A stretch of 39,121 nt of DNA. It comes from a virus. Position 1 is the stretch's first letter. The number at the start of each line of letters is the position of its first letter. Below, piece after piece: positions 1 through 8,813 of the stretch. The notes under the pieces are model-generated. The model saw only the letters and a program-made list of their open reading frames with translations, was not told where the DNA came from and did not search any database. The position numbers and the translations under genes are program-made. The stretch covers positions 1 through 39,121 of IMG/VR virus record IMGVR_UViG_3300039056_000005; one strand, written 5' to 3'.

Positions 1-17
1 GTTTCCCAGTCACGATC
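1..17 (+). other. Library primer tag at left end
   Basis: These 17 bases are identical to the reverse complement of the last 17 bases of the window. They match the constant part of a primer widely used for random-primed amplification of viral DNA (starts GTTTCCCAG, ends CACGATC). Phage sequence begins at about base 18. The tag should be trimmed; it adds a few false codons to the gene that runs off this end. Confidence 0.9.
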
Positions 18-1109
18 CGAGGCCGCAATGCCACGGTCGGCTGCTTCTGCAAAACTCATGGCGGCGTCGGTACCGAAACGCTCACCAACGTATTCAATCA
101 CGCCTTCTTGGAATAGTTCGGTTGCGGCCTCTTTCGTGCCAGCCCCGGCGCCACCAGCGGCAACACGGGCAACGCCATTCCTCATAGCCAGCTTGCCAAC
201 GGATTCAGCCCCGGCTTTGGTAATACCTTTCGCACCATAGCGCTCTAGGATGGCGGATCCCAGGGCAAACGGCGCGGCTTCCAGCACGTCCGTCAGTTCT
301 GCCTTTTCCTTGCCCTTGTTCTGGGCGCGGGCCTCTCCCATTTCACCAGAACGGGCAATCACGTACCCGGGCAGTGACAGGGTAACGGCCACCATATCCG
401 GGATAGACTTGATACCTTCCTCAAAACCGTATTGCAAAACCTCTGCCCAGGCAGATCCTGACAGCGGCCCGTTCTGGCTGAACTCAAACTTCACCTGTTC
501 CCAGGTGTTATCCGGCACATAGCCGGCGTCCAGGTTCTTCAGGTTTTCGGCGGCCACGTCCAGGGCTTCAGTACCACCTTGCGCTTTGTACTCGGCGTAT
601 TCCTCGCCATTTAGGTACTTTGGTACCAGTCCGTCCTCCCACACAAAACCACCCAGCGGCATGGATTCTTCGGCGGATTCAGCCCCGGCGTTGATGGCGG
701 TCAGTGCGCCACCACCAAGATCCCCTACACGCTCAGCTGCACCACGGGCGGCATTGAAGTCCTGCACTTCCTTCCATTCACCAGTGGCACCCCTGGCAGG
801 CTCTGGCGGTAGCTCATAGCTGCCGGTGGCCCCATTGGGTCCGGTTTGCTCGATCTCTGCAGGCTCAGGTATAGCGGTAGGGTCTGCCGGCGCCGGACCA
901 CGGCGGCCAGCGTCGGCAATTTTGCGGCCGGTATCCGGCTGAAGGTTCAGCGGGCGCCGTTGCGGCTCCTGCTCGGGCTCTGGTTGGTCTTGGTACAGTT
1001 CGTTGTGCCAGCGTGCCAGCTCTCTTGCACCCTCGGTATCCCCTGCCAGGTGCGCCTTCTCAAGCGCGTTTAATAACTGATCCTTGGAAGGCTGCTGGTT
1101 CTCGCTCAT
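1..1109 (-). CDS. N-terminal part of giant ejection/polyvalent protein (partial, 3' end missing)
   Basis: The frame opens at an ATG (1107-1109), eight bases after the stop of the preceding ejection-protein gene, and stays open to base 1, giving about 364 genuine residues before the primer tag. The first 100 residues are rich in Pro, Glu and Gln. The rest is Ala/Gly-rich, with helical stretches such as GVARVAAGGAGAGTKEAA and no domain I can name. It occupies the place of the third ejection protein (P22 gp16 position) after two smaller ejection-type genes. The gene entering from the right end of the window in the same orientation also has no start, so I infer that both are pieces of one gene interrupted by an unsequenced gap. 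The visible sequence does not prove that joining. If they are separate genes, this one is a truncated ejection protein of unknown length. Confidence 0.8.
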   Translation of the reverse strand, partial: MSENQQPSKDQLLNALEKAHLAGDTEGARELARWHNELYQDQPEPEQEPQRRPLNLQPDTGRKIADAGRRGPAPADPTAIPEPAEIEQTGPNGATGSYELPPEPARGATGEWKEVQDFNAARGAAERVGDLGGGALTAINAGAESAEESMPLGGFVWEDGLVPKYLNGEEYAEYKAQGGTEALDVAAENLKNLDAGYVPDNTWEQVKFEFSQNGPLSGSAWAEVLQYGFEEGIKSIPDMVAVTLSLPGYVIARSGEMGEARAQNKGKEKAELTDVLEAAPFALGSAILERYGAKGITKAGAESVGKLAMRNGVARVAAGGAGAGTKEAATELFQEGVIEYVGERFGTDAAMSFAEAADRGIAASDRDWE

Positions 1110-1116
1110 TACTACC

Positions 1117-2010
1117 TCACTGGCTGTACATATTGAGTAGTTCGTTGCGGTCCATGGTACCGCCCTGGCCTAGATCACGCACGCTGATTCCCAGCTGGCG
1201 GGCGGCCTGTGTTACCGCTGCTGAACGTGTTTTAGCCTGGCCTTGTGAGTATAGCTGTGCGGCACGGGTTGTAATGGCCTGCACTTTGGAACGGTTTTCC
1301 GGGTTCAGGTTCTGCAGGTTGCCTTGCTGGTCAAAGATGCCCCCCAGCAATTCAGCGGCCTGGCGGAACATCAGGTTTTCGTCGGATGATTTGAAGTCGC
1401 TACCAGATCCGCCGGCTTGCTCTTTCAACAAGGCATTGCTGGTGGTCGATTCGATCATCTGACCATCCTTGTAAAGACGATCTTCCCCACCAAAGGTGAT
1501 TTGCTCGGGATTCTTCAGCATATCGTCCAGCTCACGGGCACGCGCCAGCCCCATCTGCACAAAGTTTGGGTCATATTCTTCGGGCATTTTACTGGCCAAC
1601 TCTGGTGATACGTTTTGTCTTGCCAGCTCATACCTTTGGGCTTGCTCTTGCTTCGTGCCAGCGGACAAAATATAGGAATTCATCCTTCCCAATGTTTCCA
1701 CGTTTTCTTCCATCTGCTTACGCTGGCGCTCGTCCATGCTCTTGAAGGCTTCCTGCACCTGCGCAGCTTCCTCCGGAGCGAAAGCGATCAGCTCACGCTC
1801 TGCCTGGCGGCCATCCTCACCCCCTGCAGCCACCCGGGAGCGTAACTGGTTCAGGGTCTGGCCACGCTGGCGGGCGCTTTCCCGGTCCTCTTTCTTCCAG
1901 TCCAGCGCCAGGGCGTTGGCCTTGCGCTGCTGTCGGGAGCCCTTAACCGCTTCAGTGGTGCGGTAAACCTCACCCATATCAATGCCAAACTGATTCGCCA
2001 TGTTAGCCAC
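1117..2010 (-). CDS. Putative DNA ejection (internal virion) protein, 297 aa
   Basis: A 297-residue, strongly helical, Gln/Glu/Ala/Arg-rich protein without signal peptide or clear membrane segment. Residues from about 25 to 150 look like long amphipathic helices with charged heptads. The C-terminal third has a short repeat-like pattern (RQLGISVRDLG) that could be a small helical bundle. No enzyme motif is visible. Its start overlaps the previous ejection-type gene by eight bases and its end lies eight bases from the start of the giant gene, so the three form a translationally coupled group. By position it corresponds to a P22 gp20/gp7-type ejection protein, released from the capsid to help DNA cross the periplasm. 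The assignment rests on context and composition. Confidence 0.6.
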   Translation of the reverse strand: MANMANQFGIDMGEVYRTTEAVKGSRQQRKANALALDWKKEDRESARQRGQTLNQLRSRVAAGGEDGRQAERELIAFAPEEAAQVQEAFKSMDERQRKQMEENVETLGRMNSYILSAGTKQEQAQRYELARQNVSPELASKMPEEYDPNFVQMGLARARELDDMLKNPEQITFGGEDRLYKDGQMIESTTSNALLKEQAGGSGSDFKSSDENLMFRQAAELLGGIFDQQGNLQNLNPENRSKVQAITTRAAQLYSQGQAKTRSAAVTQAARQLGISVRDLGQGGTMDRNELLNMYSQ

Positions 2011-2722
2011 CGGTGCCCAATGCTTTGTAGAGCAAGAAATTCTGTGCGCCCTGGTTCAAGGACTGCCCAATGCCCTGATAGGAGCTGGCGCGGGCGTTGC
2101 CTTGGTTTATTGCGCCTTGAGCCAATGCGTTACCCGTAGCCTGTGTTGCCTGAGTCACGTTGTTGGCCATATTGGTTCGGGCGTTCTGGTCTGCCTGGTT
2201 AGCCACCTGCCCCACGTTGGCCAGCGTTGCCAGCCTGTTAAACTGTGCGTTCTTGTTGCTCATGTCCAGCTTGTATTCGGTTGTAGCTCGATTGAATGCT
2301 TTGCCGTATTCCTGGCTGGCAAGATCTGATACGTACCGGGTCACGGCGCGGGCCTGTGCCCCCGACTGAAGCCGGCCCCGTGCTGCTGCGCTGGCATCCA
2401 GGGCATTGATTCCTTCTTGCCTGCGGAACTGGTACCCAGGATCAGCCTTAAATTTAAAGTTGAAATCTCCGGGATTGAACTCTCCCGACTGAACACCGGC
2501 CCGCAATTCCTCAAGGGATTCGGCGCCAATCTCACGCCATGGCGCGTTGTCCTCTCGCTGCTGATCGAAAATTTCTTTCTGGAAATCAATTGTTTCACGG
2601 TTTGCCTGAACCTGTGCATCACTGGCTTTCCCAGCTGCTTTTGATTGCGCCTTACCGGACTTGTAGGACGTATAGCCACCGACAACGGCGCTACCAACAA
2701 CGGCAGTTGCTACCCATGCCAT
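2003..2722 (-). CDS. Putative DNA transfer/ejection protein, P22 gp7-like, 239 aa
   Basis: The product opens with a short Gly/Ala/Val hydrophobic helix (residues 2-16, AWVATAVVGSAVVGG). Long Gln/Ala/Asn-rich helices follow, then a middle section with DFNFKFKADPGYQFRRQEG and NALDASAAARGRLQSG. That middle section is a recurring signature of phage proteins annotated as DNA transfer or tail-assembly proteins in P22-like and other podoviruses. The C-terminal half is Gln/Asn/Ala-rich with weak repeats. A GGGGGGTG ribosome binding site precedes the ATG. It probably sits inside the virion and is ejected with the DNA. It overlaps the upstream cupin-like gene by 13 bases and the next gene by eight. Confidence 0.7.
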   Translation of the reverse strand: MAWVATAVVGSAVVGGYTSYKSGKAQSKAAGKASDAQVQANRETIDFQKEIFDQQREDNAPWREIGAESLEELRAGVQSGEFNPGDFNFKFKADPGYQFRRQEGINALDASAAARGRLQSGAQARAVTRYVSDLASQEYGKAFNRATTEYKLDMSNKNAQFNRLATLANVGQVANQADQNARTNMANNVTQATQATGNALAQGAINQGNARASSYQGIGQSLNQGAQNFLLYKALGTGG

Positions 2723-3270
2723 AAATCACCCCCCTCTAAATAGTTCCACGGGTACTCGCAATCGCGGTAATCCATGGTTGTTACTTCATCTTCCATCTCG
2801 GAAAGATGCTGAGACTTTGTCCCGGTAATGGCGAAAATCAAAGTGTCTTGGTGAGTGTAGATGGCAGCCTTTGATCCTGGCAGCAATTCCCCGCGATAAG
2901 GTCCAGCTATTCTCTGAGTACCCATCTCAGTGGTGAATGTCATCTCTCCAAAGGGGACAATCCAAAACCTCGATTGCTTCCATATCCTGCTTACTATAAA
3001 CATACCGGCAGGCATGAACAGCTCACGAATGTAGGCACCTCCCACTATGTACTCTTTCAGACCGTTATCGTTAAGCTCTGCCACCTCGTTACCTGTTGAA
3101 ATTTCCTCCAGTGCTTCATGGAAACGGTCAATGCGGTTCCGCGCCTCGATGCGCCCTTCCTGGTCGCCAACGGAAATGGCTCCGTAAATCTTGCTGGAAT
3201 CCGCTACTTCAGGCGTATTCTCAAGAACCCATTGCTGTAACTTTTCTTGAGGATCAATTATCTGGCTCAT
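2710..3270 (-). CDS. Cupin-like structural/accessory protein, 186 aa
   Basis: I place the start at ATG 3268-3270, which shares one base with the stop of the upstream gene (TGATG); an in-frame ATG at 3333 would overlap that gene by 64 bases. Residues 1-75 are helical and acidic. Residues 80-165 are beta-rich, with alternating strands around IRELFMPAGMFIV, FGEMTFTTEMG and TLIFAITGT, and look like a small cupin barrel. Metal-binding histidines of typical cupins are not evident, so a structural role fits better than an enzyme. It lies between tail-accessory and ejection genes, which suggests a late, virion-associated product. Function unknown. Confidence 0.65.
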   Translation of the reverse strand: MSQIIDPQEKLQQWVLENTPEVADSSKIYGAISVGDQEGRIEARNRIDRFHEALEEISTGNEVAELNDNGLKEYIVGGAYIRELFMPAGMFIVSRIWKQSRFWIVPFGEMTFTTEMGTQRIAGPYRGELLPGSKAAIYTHQDTLIFAITGTKSQHLSEMEDEVTTMDYRDCEYPWNYLEGGDLWHG

Positions 3271-3608
3271 CACACCACCGTCACGCCAGAAGCCATAAGC
3301 AGGACAGAACCTGCGGTGTCCGTTTTCGCCCACACGGTGTCACCTGGTGAAAGGATCTGACCTTCCAACTGGTACACAGGGAATGACTGGTTACTGTCCA
3401 GGGATTTCTGTTTCAGAAGCAGGTTGGTGGCATCGGCGGTGCCGCCAGCGGGAACAATGTGAATATCTACCAGCTCCACCCCGGCAGACACGTTGCTCAG
3501 GGTCATTTTGCTGATAATGACGCGCTTCTGTGCCGGCGCCTCGTAGTATTGCGCCACAACGGCTGTCAGGGCCTGCGGGCTGATTAACTGGATTGGCGTT
3601 GCATTCAT
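3270..3608 (-). CDS. Small beta-rich virion-region protein, 112 aa
   Basis: A 112-residue protein with no Cys and few charged residues, consisting almost entirely of predicted beta strands (KRVIISKMTLSN, VELVDIHIVPAG, GSVLLMASGVTVV). It reads like a single Ig-like or jelly-roll domain of the kind used as head or tail decoration. A GAGGT ribosome binding site sits seven bases before the ATG. It is preceded by the 154-residue gene at nine bases and followed by the cupin-like gene with one base of overlap, so it is part of the late structural operon. I do not recognise a named family. Confidence 0.65.
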   Translation of the reverse strand: MNATPIQLISPQALTAVVAQYYEAPAQKRVIISKMTLSNVSAGVELVDIHIVPAGGTADATNLLLKQKSLDSNQSFPVYQLEGQILSPGDTVWAKTDTAGSVLLMASGVTVV

Positions 3609-3617
3609 GGCGTTACC

Positions 3618-4082
3618 TCAAAGAGTTGACTGGTCCTGCGTGCCACGGAAAGCCATGGCCACCACCAGGTTGGATAGATGGCTGACCTCTGCACGCAGTT
3701 CCCCTATCTCGCTGCGGCATCCGGCCATTTCTGACAGTGTAACCGTTCTGAGGGTTTCTATCGCTTCGATCAGGTCAGATTGTGGCGCCCTGGCAGCAAC
3801 CAAGGCGGCAAGGTTATTTACAGCCTCGTCAATGGCTCCATGGCTGGCGCCGGATTGCTGCATCACAAACGATGGCTGGCGGTCCTCCGGATCTGTCGGC
3901 CCTGCCGGACGAAAGAACGGGTACGCATTGGTGGAGTCCAGCACGTCGATGGCATCCTGCTCCCCCCCGGTTCGCTTCCACAGTCGGTGCATGAACTCAA
4001 CAAAGGGCCTGGTGGGTCTGCCCGTTCTCAGGTCCACAATGCCCATGTTAATTGGTGGTGGATCAACCTTAATGCCTGGCAT
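3618..4082 (-). CDS. Tail-region protein, possible tail-needle position, 154 aa
   Basis: The start is taken as ATG 4080-4082 because GGAGG lies seven bases upstream and the 14-base overlap with the end of the gp10-like gene suits coupled translation. The longer frame from 4130 has no such site. The N-terminal third contains a conserved-looking PPINMGIVDLRTGRPTRPF segment. The C-terminal half (residues about 85-150) is an amphipathic helix with heptad spacing, likely a coiled coil. In P22 the tail needle gene 26 follows gene 10, so this could be a functional counterpart, but I see no sequence match to gp26. Treat it as a structural protein of unknown role. Confidence 0.6.
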   Translation of the reverse strand: MPGIKVDPPPINMGIVDLRTGRPTRPFVEFMHRLWKRTGGEQDAIDVLDSTNAYPFFRPAGPTDPEDRQPSFVMQQSGASHGAIDEAVNNLAALVAARAPQSDLIEAIETLRTVTLSEMAGCRSEIGELRAEVSHLSNLVVAMAFRGTQDQSTL

Positions 4083-5454
4083 CTTCAACCTCCGCATACG
4101 CGCCCAGGATGGCCACGGGAATCGGATCACTGATCTGCACCCGATACTGCCGCTGGCGGAACATGCCCAGCCGGTTCCAGGCCACCCGGGTTAGGTAGTT
4201 TCCGGATTTGCCAATGGCAGACCAATACTCATGGCTCCACGTCCTGCCGCCATCGTCGGACCACTGAAGCATTGCTTGAGGATTGTCACCCTGGCCGGTC
4301 ACCAGGCCAACGCCACTTTCCATATCCAGCTCCAGGCGGTGCATGGTAGCGCGGCGGCGGTTGGCATGAAGCGGCGGCGATACCGCAATGCGTCGGATCT
4401 CGTCGGTATTATCGGTGTGAATGTTCAAGGCCATGGTGTAAATGTGGCCATTCTGGAAGTCGCCCACCAGGTGCTGGCCATAAGCGTATACGTAGCACCC
4501 GGCATGGTGCCGGCCCCAGCGGTAATGGCTGCGCTCATGCCATAGGCCGGTGGATACGTCGAACACCACGGTAAGGCTCTTTGATGGCAGGGTCAGCACG
4601 TAGAAAGCGTGCCCCTCCTCAATGTAGGTATAAGCAATGGCGTCAGGGTTGTTGTCGCCTATGCGGGCCTCGACAGCGTGTGTGCTGATCCTCATGGGCT
4701 GGTAGCCAGATGCCCGATACACAATGCCATCATCACCCAGCCAGAACACGGTATTATCCAGTTTGTCGGCGCTGTGCGGTGCCTGGCATCCTTTCTCAAT
4801 GAAGGCGCCCTGCATCCGCTCAAACGGGAAATCTACATCGCCACTGTTGTACCAGACCTCAATAGAATCCGTGCCGAATACCCACAGCTCCCGGTGATCT
4901 GACAACACGGCAACGGTATCATCCGGCGCCCCTTCCGCTGTCGCAAACCGCAACGGGTCAAACTCGGTTGATAGCAGGTCTGAAAGGAAGAATTGCCCGG
5001 TACCGGCTCGGTTGAAGATGAAATAGCCATCCTGGTAGGTGACGGTTGTTGCCGGGTACCAGCCATCGCCTGACAGCTCCCGCAATCCTTTTTCCTCGCT
5101 GTAGGCATAGCCTTTGATGCCATCGACAAACACCAGATCAATGCCGTTGGTGGCAATGGATACCGGGCCTGATTGGCTCACATCACCCATTTCGGTGGGC
5201 TGTCCAGCATGGTCAACGTGATACAGCTTGCTTGCCGTGACGGCATACAGCTTCTGGTTAAGTTTGTGAATGGCTTTCACGGGCGCCGTGGGCAGTCTGG
5301 CAAACGTCCATGTTCCCGGCGTGCCATACAACGCCACAGGCGTCTTGCTGTCTGGCGGCAAACCTTCAGCGTACAGATTCACCAGGCGCGAACCATTGGC
5401 GGCCTCTGCCCTGGTCTGATTACTGCCGGTTGCCCACTGAATCGGTCGCATCAT
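4069..5454 (-). CDS. P22 gp10-like tail accessory / packaged-DNA stabilisation protein, 461 aa
   Basis: Its length (461 aa) is close to P22 gp10 (472 aa). The N-terminal pattern, with ANGSRLVNLYAEGLP, LYGTPGTWTF and later FGTDSIEVWYNSGDVDFPFER, is typical of that family. The protein is beta-strand-rich with repeated short blades such as VSIATNGIDLVFVDG and DGYFIFNRAG, consistent with a beta-propeller-like plug. In P22 this protein closes the portal channel together with gp4 and gp26 after packaging. It starts at an ATG overlapping the stop of the gp4-like gene (TAATG) and is followed by a small tail gene with 14 bases of overlap. Family recognition is by eye from motifs and gene order. Confidence 0.85.
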   Translation of the reverse strand: MMRPIQWATGSNQTRAEAANGSRLVNLYAEGLPPDSKTPVALYGTPGTWTFARLPTAPVKAIHKLNQKLYAVTASKLYHVDHAGQPTEMGDVSQSGPVSIATNGIDLVFVDGIKGYAYSEEKGLRELSGDGWYPATTVTYQDGYFIFNRAGTGQFFLSDLLSTEFDPLRFATAEGAPDDTVAVLSDHRELWVFGTDSIEVWYNSGDVDFPFERMQGAFIEKGCQAPHSADKLDNTVFWLGDDGIVYRASGYQPMRISTHAVEARIGDNNPDAIAYTYIEEGHAFYVLTLPSKSLTVVFDVSTGLWHERSHYRWGRHHAGCYVYAYGQHLVGDFQNGHIYTMALNIHTDNTDEIRRIAVSPPLHANRRRATMHRLELDMESGVGLVTGQGDNPQAMLQWSDDGGRTWSHEYWSAIGKSGNYLTRVAWNRLGMFRQRQYRVQISDPIPVAILGAYAEVEDARH

Positions 5455-6158
5455 TAGCCTGGCCCACTGTAAATGTCATAGCCTCGGGGTTGAGTCAGGC
5501 CCGGATCTACCTGCAGTTCACGCAGCCTGGTGGCGCTGTTGGTGCGCTTCAGTACCTTCCGGGCCTGTGAATACTGCGCGGCAATCACTTGGTCCACTTG
5601 CTTGCCATACTCCGGCGCTAGCTCCAACGCCAGGCCAAGACGGATGGCACGCTCATACCCTGGTGGAAACTCCACTTCAGCGGTTAGTGCCGGCAGATCC
5701 TGAATCGGCTTTGAGCTAACCATCACCAGCTTGTTTCCGGCTGCGGTTACGGCGCTGAATCTCAGAATGCCCAACGGATTATCGGATGTGTAATAGGCGT
5801 AGCGCGGGAATGACTGCACGTTGCTCTTGATGGGGATATCGGACCACGTATTGAGCCCGACAATCTCCACGGCCACGGAATGCCCGGAAGGCTCCCGGAT
5901 ATTCAGCTTTTCAATGATGGTTGGCCGGACGGTATCGAAGTCTCCCCCGGGCCCTATCGTAAAGCTGTTCTTCTCGGTCAGGTCGAATTGCTCATGCACC
6001 AGGGCGGGCACCAGCAGGGTTTCGTTGGTCCAGCTGTCCAGCATCTGCTTCGCATACAACAAAGCGTCCTGTAACTCAGCGGGCCTTGCTTCTTCCCCGC
6101 TGGCCAGGACGCCTATGCTTCGCAGTGCGCTTTCAACCAATCGCTTCGTGGTTGCCAT
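5454..6158 (-). CDS. P22 gp4-like tail accessory (head completion) protein, 234 aa
   Basis: The first 60 residues are helical with the pattern expected of gp4-type adaptors (VESALRSIGVLASGE, then LQDALLYAKQMLDSWTNE). In P22 gp4 this part binds the bottom of the portal ring and extends it. The protein is longer than P22 gp4 (166 aa) because of a beta-rich insertion at residues 65-150. It is followed directly by the gp10-like gene and preceded six bases upstream by a small gene, the same order as in P22-like tail modules. I assign it as the first tail accessory factor. Confidence 0.8.
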   Translation of the reverse strand: MATTKRLVESALRSIGVLASGEEARPAELQDALLYAKQMLDSWTNETLLVPALVHEQFDLTEKNSFTIGPGGDFDTVRPTIIEKLNIREPSGHSVAVEIVGLNTWSDIPIKSNVQSFPRYAYYTSDNPLGILRFSAVTAAGNKLVMVSSKPIQDLPALTAEVEFPPGYERAIRLGLALELAPEYGKQVDQVIAAQYSQARKVLKRTNSATRLRELQVDPGLTQPRGYDIYSGPG

Positions 6159-6164
6159 GGCGCT

Positions 6165-6476
6165 TTACTCCAGGCCGCTGCGGACCTTCTCGATCAGGGT
6201 TTCTTCTTTCCAGGCTTTCAGCATTTTCACGCCAAGGTACCGGCCCAGCTTCACCAGTTCATCCTTGGTCAAGTCGGTGGGTTCCTCGTTGAAACGCTCC
6301 AACAGTTCGTCACGCTCCTGGTCATTGCTTTCAACCTGGTCGTTCTGCTCTACAGGCGAGTCCTGCCAGCCATCGGCTTCCAGGGCTTCCAGTTCCTCGG
6401 CAGTGACGTTCACCAGTTTGGGTTTCTTGTCGGCGTGATAGATCCAGGTTCGGGTTTTCTTGGCTTCTTCAGTCAT
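6165..6476 (-). CDS. Small acidic protein between coat and gp4-like genes, 103 aa
   Basis: The ATG at 6474-6476 has GGAG eight bases upstream. The alternative start at 6515 lies inside the terminator-like hairpin and is unlikely. The protein is very acidic in the middle (residues about 45-70, many Glu, Asp and Gln). It ends in a compact helical segment (LTKDELVKLGRYLGVK, then EETLIEKVR) that resembles a HeH/LEM-type helix-extended-helix fold seen in other phage proteins at head-tail gene junctions. No catalytic motif is seen. It may be a head-completion or assembly factor, on position alone. Confidence 0.6.
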   Translation of the reverse strand: MTEEAKKTRTWIYHADKKPKLVNVTAEELEALEADGWQDSPVEQNDQVESNDQERDELLERFNEEPTDLTKDELVKLGRYLGVKMLKAWKEETLIEKVRSGLE

Positions 6477-6500
6477 TGCGGTTCTCCAGGCGGGATAAAA

Positions 6501-6540
6501 GTAAGGGCCTGACATGTGCCTGGCCCTTACTCGTTGCTGC
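6501..6540 (-). terminator. Hairpin terminator after the coat gene
   Basis: A perfect nine-base inverted repeat (GTAAGGGCC and GGCCCTTAC) with a 22-base loop lies ten bases past the coat stop codon. In the leftward direction the second arm is followed by TTTTATCC. This resembles a leaky intrinsic terminator that would set coat and scaffold transcripts above the tail genes downstream. Confidence 0.65.
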
Positions 6541-6550
6541 TACCTACCAA

Positions 6551-7813
6551 TCAGCCTTCAGCTGACCACATGCGGTGTGCCAGCTCAGGGTAAATCATGT
6601 GCGCACCCCAAACGGCGTCAATCCGCGTGATCTCTGACTGCTCATTGATATCGTATGCCCCGGTCATTGACAGGGACAGGCCGGAATCCGGATCACGGAC
6701 GCGAGACTTCACAGTGGCAGACTGCGGCAGTTCCAGGTCAACCATTGCCAGGGCAATAGCATCGCGGTGGAACAGGAAGTTTTCGCGGTATGTGGTGTTC
6801 GGGCTGCCCAGCACAGTAATGGCGGCGTTGTCAGCAGGTGCGGCATCCACGTTCTGGTATGCCTTGGTGCTGATTATGTCGCCTTCCTGGTTGGTGGTGG
6901 TCTGGTTTCCATCGTTGATAGCAGGGCTGATCTTGATGGTAGCCAGTCCGCCAATGTCCGAATTCACGTCCTGCTGCACAACAAAGTGCTTCAGGCGGCC
7001 AGTGGATGAATAGTTCTGCGGGTTGATCTCATACACCCCGGCAAACTGAATCACGTCACCCGCTTTCAGCAGGCCGGTCACGCTGGCGGTCCAGCCATCG
7101 GTCTGGATAGTGTCGCCAGTCTGACCTGCACCTGCAGTCAGCGGTATGCCACCATACGCACCCACGGTGTGAGTCGGCAGGTTAGCGGATTCAAACAGGT
7201 CGAAGCCGGCCAGCGGCCCCATGTAACCTTTCTGAATGGCGCCTTTCACCAGCATTTCGTTGTACTTGTTGCTGATTGCGTCAGAAACTTCAGCCGCATC
7301 CAGCATGTTCAAGATACAACGGCGCATCCCATCATCGGGAACAGCCACCTGGCCCATGTACGCCTTCGCAAGATGGAAATTCTTGAGATTGATGGCGGTA
7401 CCGGGCGTGCCGGAGCTGAAGAACGCTTCTTTCGCGGTCAGCAGGATTGAACGGTCAATGACGTTGGCAATCTGGATCATGCCAGACTTCAGGTAACGCT
7501 CACTGAATTGCTCAACACTGAGGGTCCGGTCACGCATGGTGACCTCCAGACCAAAGTGTTCTTGCCGGTTGATGTTGAACGGAATGCTCAGGTCAGTCAT
7601 GGGCTGCTTCTGCAACACACGGCCTGAAGCAGTCTTGGTGCGGAAAGGCTTTTGCAGGGAAATGGAGTCACCCACCTTTGCAAAGCGGCGTTCCAGGTCG
7701 CGGTGTACCAGCGGTGCGGCCACCAGGTTGTTTTTCAGAAGGCGCAACGCCTCCTTCACAATAATGTCGTCCGTCAGCAGACGGTTACCTTTTTCACCGT
7801 TGAGTTGCGGCAT
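6551..7813 (-). CDS. Major capsid (coat) protein, P22 gp5-like, 420 aa
   Basis: Length (420 aa), position after the scaffold, and motifs mark this as a P22-type coat protein with an HK97 fold. Examples are EALRLLKNNLVAAPLVHRDL near the N-terminus, SISLQKPFRTKTASG, and the FHRDAIALAMVDLELP segment at about 345-360, which is characteristic of this family. Residues 230-340 look like the inserted Ig-like domain, starting around LLKAGDVIQFAGVYEIN. The start has GGAG nine bases upstream. It builds the icosahedral procapsid around the scaffold. The gene is bracketed by a candidate promoter before the scaffold gene and a hairpin terminator after it, as expected for the most abundant virion protein. 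Confidence 0.9.
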   Translation of the reverse strand: MPQLNGEKGNRLLTDDIIVKEALRLLKNNLVAAPLVHRDLERRFAKVGDSISLQKPFRTKTASGRVLQKQPMTDLSIPFNINRQEHFGLEVTMRDRTLSVEQFSERYLKSGMIQIANVIDRSILLTAKEAFFSSGTPGTAINLKNFHLAKAYMGQVAVPDDGMRRCILNMLDAAEVSDAISNKYNEMLVKGAIQKGYMGPLAGFDLFESANLPTHTVGAYGGIPLTAGAGQTGDTIQTDGWTASVTGLLKAGDVIQFAGVYEINPQNYSSTGRLKHFVVQQDVNSDIGGLATIKISPAINDGNQTTTNQEGDIISTKAYQNVDAAPADNAAITVLGSPNTTYRENFLFHRDAIALAMVDLELPQSATVKSRVRDPDSGLSLSMTGAYDINEQSEITRIDAVWGAHMIYPELAHRMWSAEG

Positions 7814-7833
7814 GGCTCAATACTCCTAAATAG

Positions 7834-8784
7834 TTACCAAAAGCCCCTGCCGTTTCGCTCCCGCTCGTTCATGGTGCGCTCGTACTCAGAAAAGTCCATA
7901 TCGGCTGCACTTTTCGAGGATGAATCGCTACCCCTCACGGGCTCGATTGGGTCAGGCGCCTGGGTTGTCTTTTTACCGGGCGGTTTCATGTTTGCCACTT
8001 TCGCTTCCAGCTTCCCGATTTCCCGGGCCTGCGCCAGTGGCGACAAACCAGCAATACGGCTGGCCTCGTCTTTGTGCTTGCCAAGATAGTAGGCCACGTC
8101 ACCAGGGTTATCTGATTCCGCCAGGGCCTTGACCATATCCTTGGTGATCTGCACGTCCGGTGCGGTCACCACATCATCGAAGTCGTCATACTTCTCGCGG
8201 CTCTCGTCGAACGCTTCTGTCACGTCCTCTAGTGCCTCGGTGTATTCCGTATCTTCTTCCTGGTCCTGGTCCTTCGCGTTGTCGTCGGCGCCCTTGTCTT
8301 TCCCATCGTCAGCTCCTTTCCCATTTTTCTGTCCGGCTTTCCAGTCTGCCAGTGAATCCAGGTAATCGTCATAGCTGTCGAAGTCGGAAGGGTCCGGTTC
8401 GTCGGTGCTGGTGTCAGTGTCGGCCTTTGCGTTGTCGCCCTCGGGCTGCTTGCCCTGGCTGCGAATACGCTTCAGCTCGTCCTCTGCCTCTTTTGCTCTC
8501 TTGGTCAAACGGTCAATGCGCTTCTGGTACGAATTCCGGGCTTTGCCCTTGGGCTTCTGTACCTCGCCGGCATCGTCGGCGGGTTTTCCATCGGCATCGT
8601 CCTTGCCTTCTTCCGCTGAAACGTCCTGGCCCTCCTGTTGGCCCTTTCCCTCGTCTTGGGCTTTGGCCGATCCTTCACCCTGTGTTTTCTGAGTATCGCC
8701 TTCCGGCTGATCCTCAACGGCCTCGGTAACGAAAACCTCGTAGCTTTCGGTTTCTTGCTCAGGTGTCTTGGCTTCTTCTGCCAT
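7834..8784 (-). CDS. Capsid scaffolding protein, 316 aa
   Basis: A highly charged, low-complexity protein between portal and coat genes. Residues 1-80 are Glu/Gln/Asp/Lys-rich, residues 85-115 form a basic coiled-coil-like helix (KRIDRLTKRAKEAEDELKR), residues 120-200 are again very acidic, and the C-terminus has helices ending in NERERNGRGFW. This composition and location match P22 gp8-type scaffolds, which organise coat subunits in the procapsid and then leave. A strong GGAG precedes the ATG by nine bases, and a candidate promoter lies about 60 bases upstream. No protease domain is seen, so the scaffold probably exits intact. Confidence 0.85.
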   Translation of the reverse strand: MAEEAKTPEQETESYEVFVTEAVEDQPEGDTQKTQGEGSAKAQDEGKGQQEGQDVSAEEGKDDADGKPADDAGEVQKPKGKARNSYQKRIDRLTKRAKEAEDELKRIRSQGKQPEGDNAKADTDTSTDEPDPSDFDSYDDYLDSLADWKAGQKNGKGADDGKDKGADDNAKDQDQEEDTEYTEALEDVTEAFDESREKYDDFDDVVTAPDVQITKDMVKALAESDNPGDVAYYLGKHKDEASRIAGLSPLAQAREIGKLEAKVANMKPPGKKTTQAPDPIEPVRGSDSSSKSAADMDFSEYERTMNERERNGRGFW

Positions 8785-8813
8785 GTCGCGTTGTCTCCTT
8801 CGCGGATTTATCC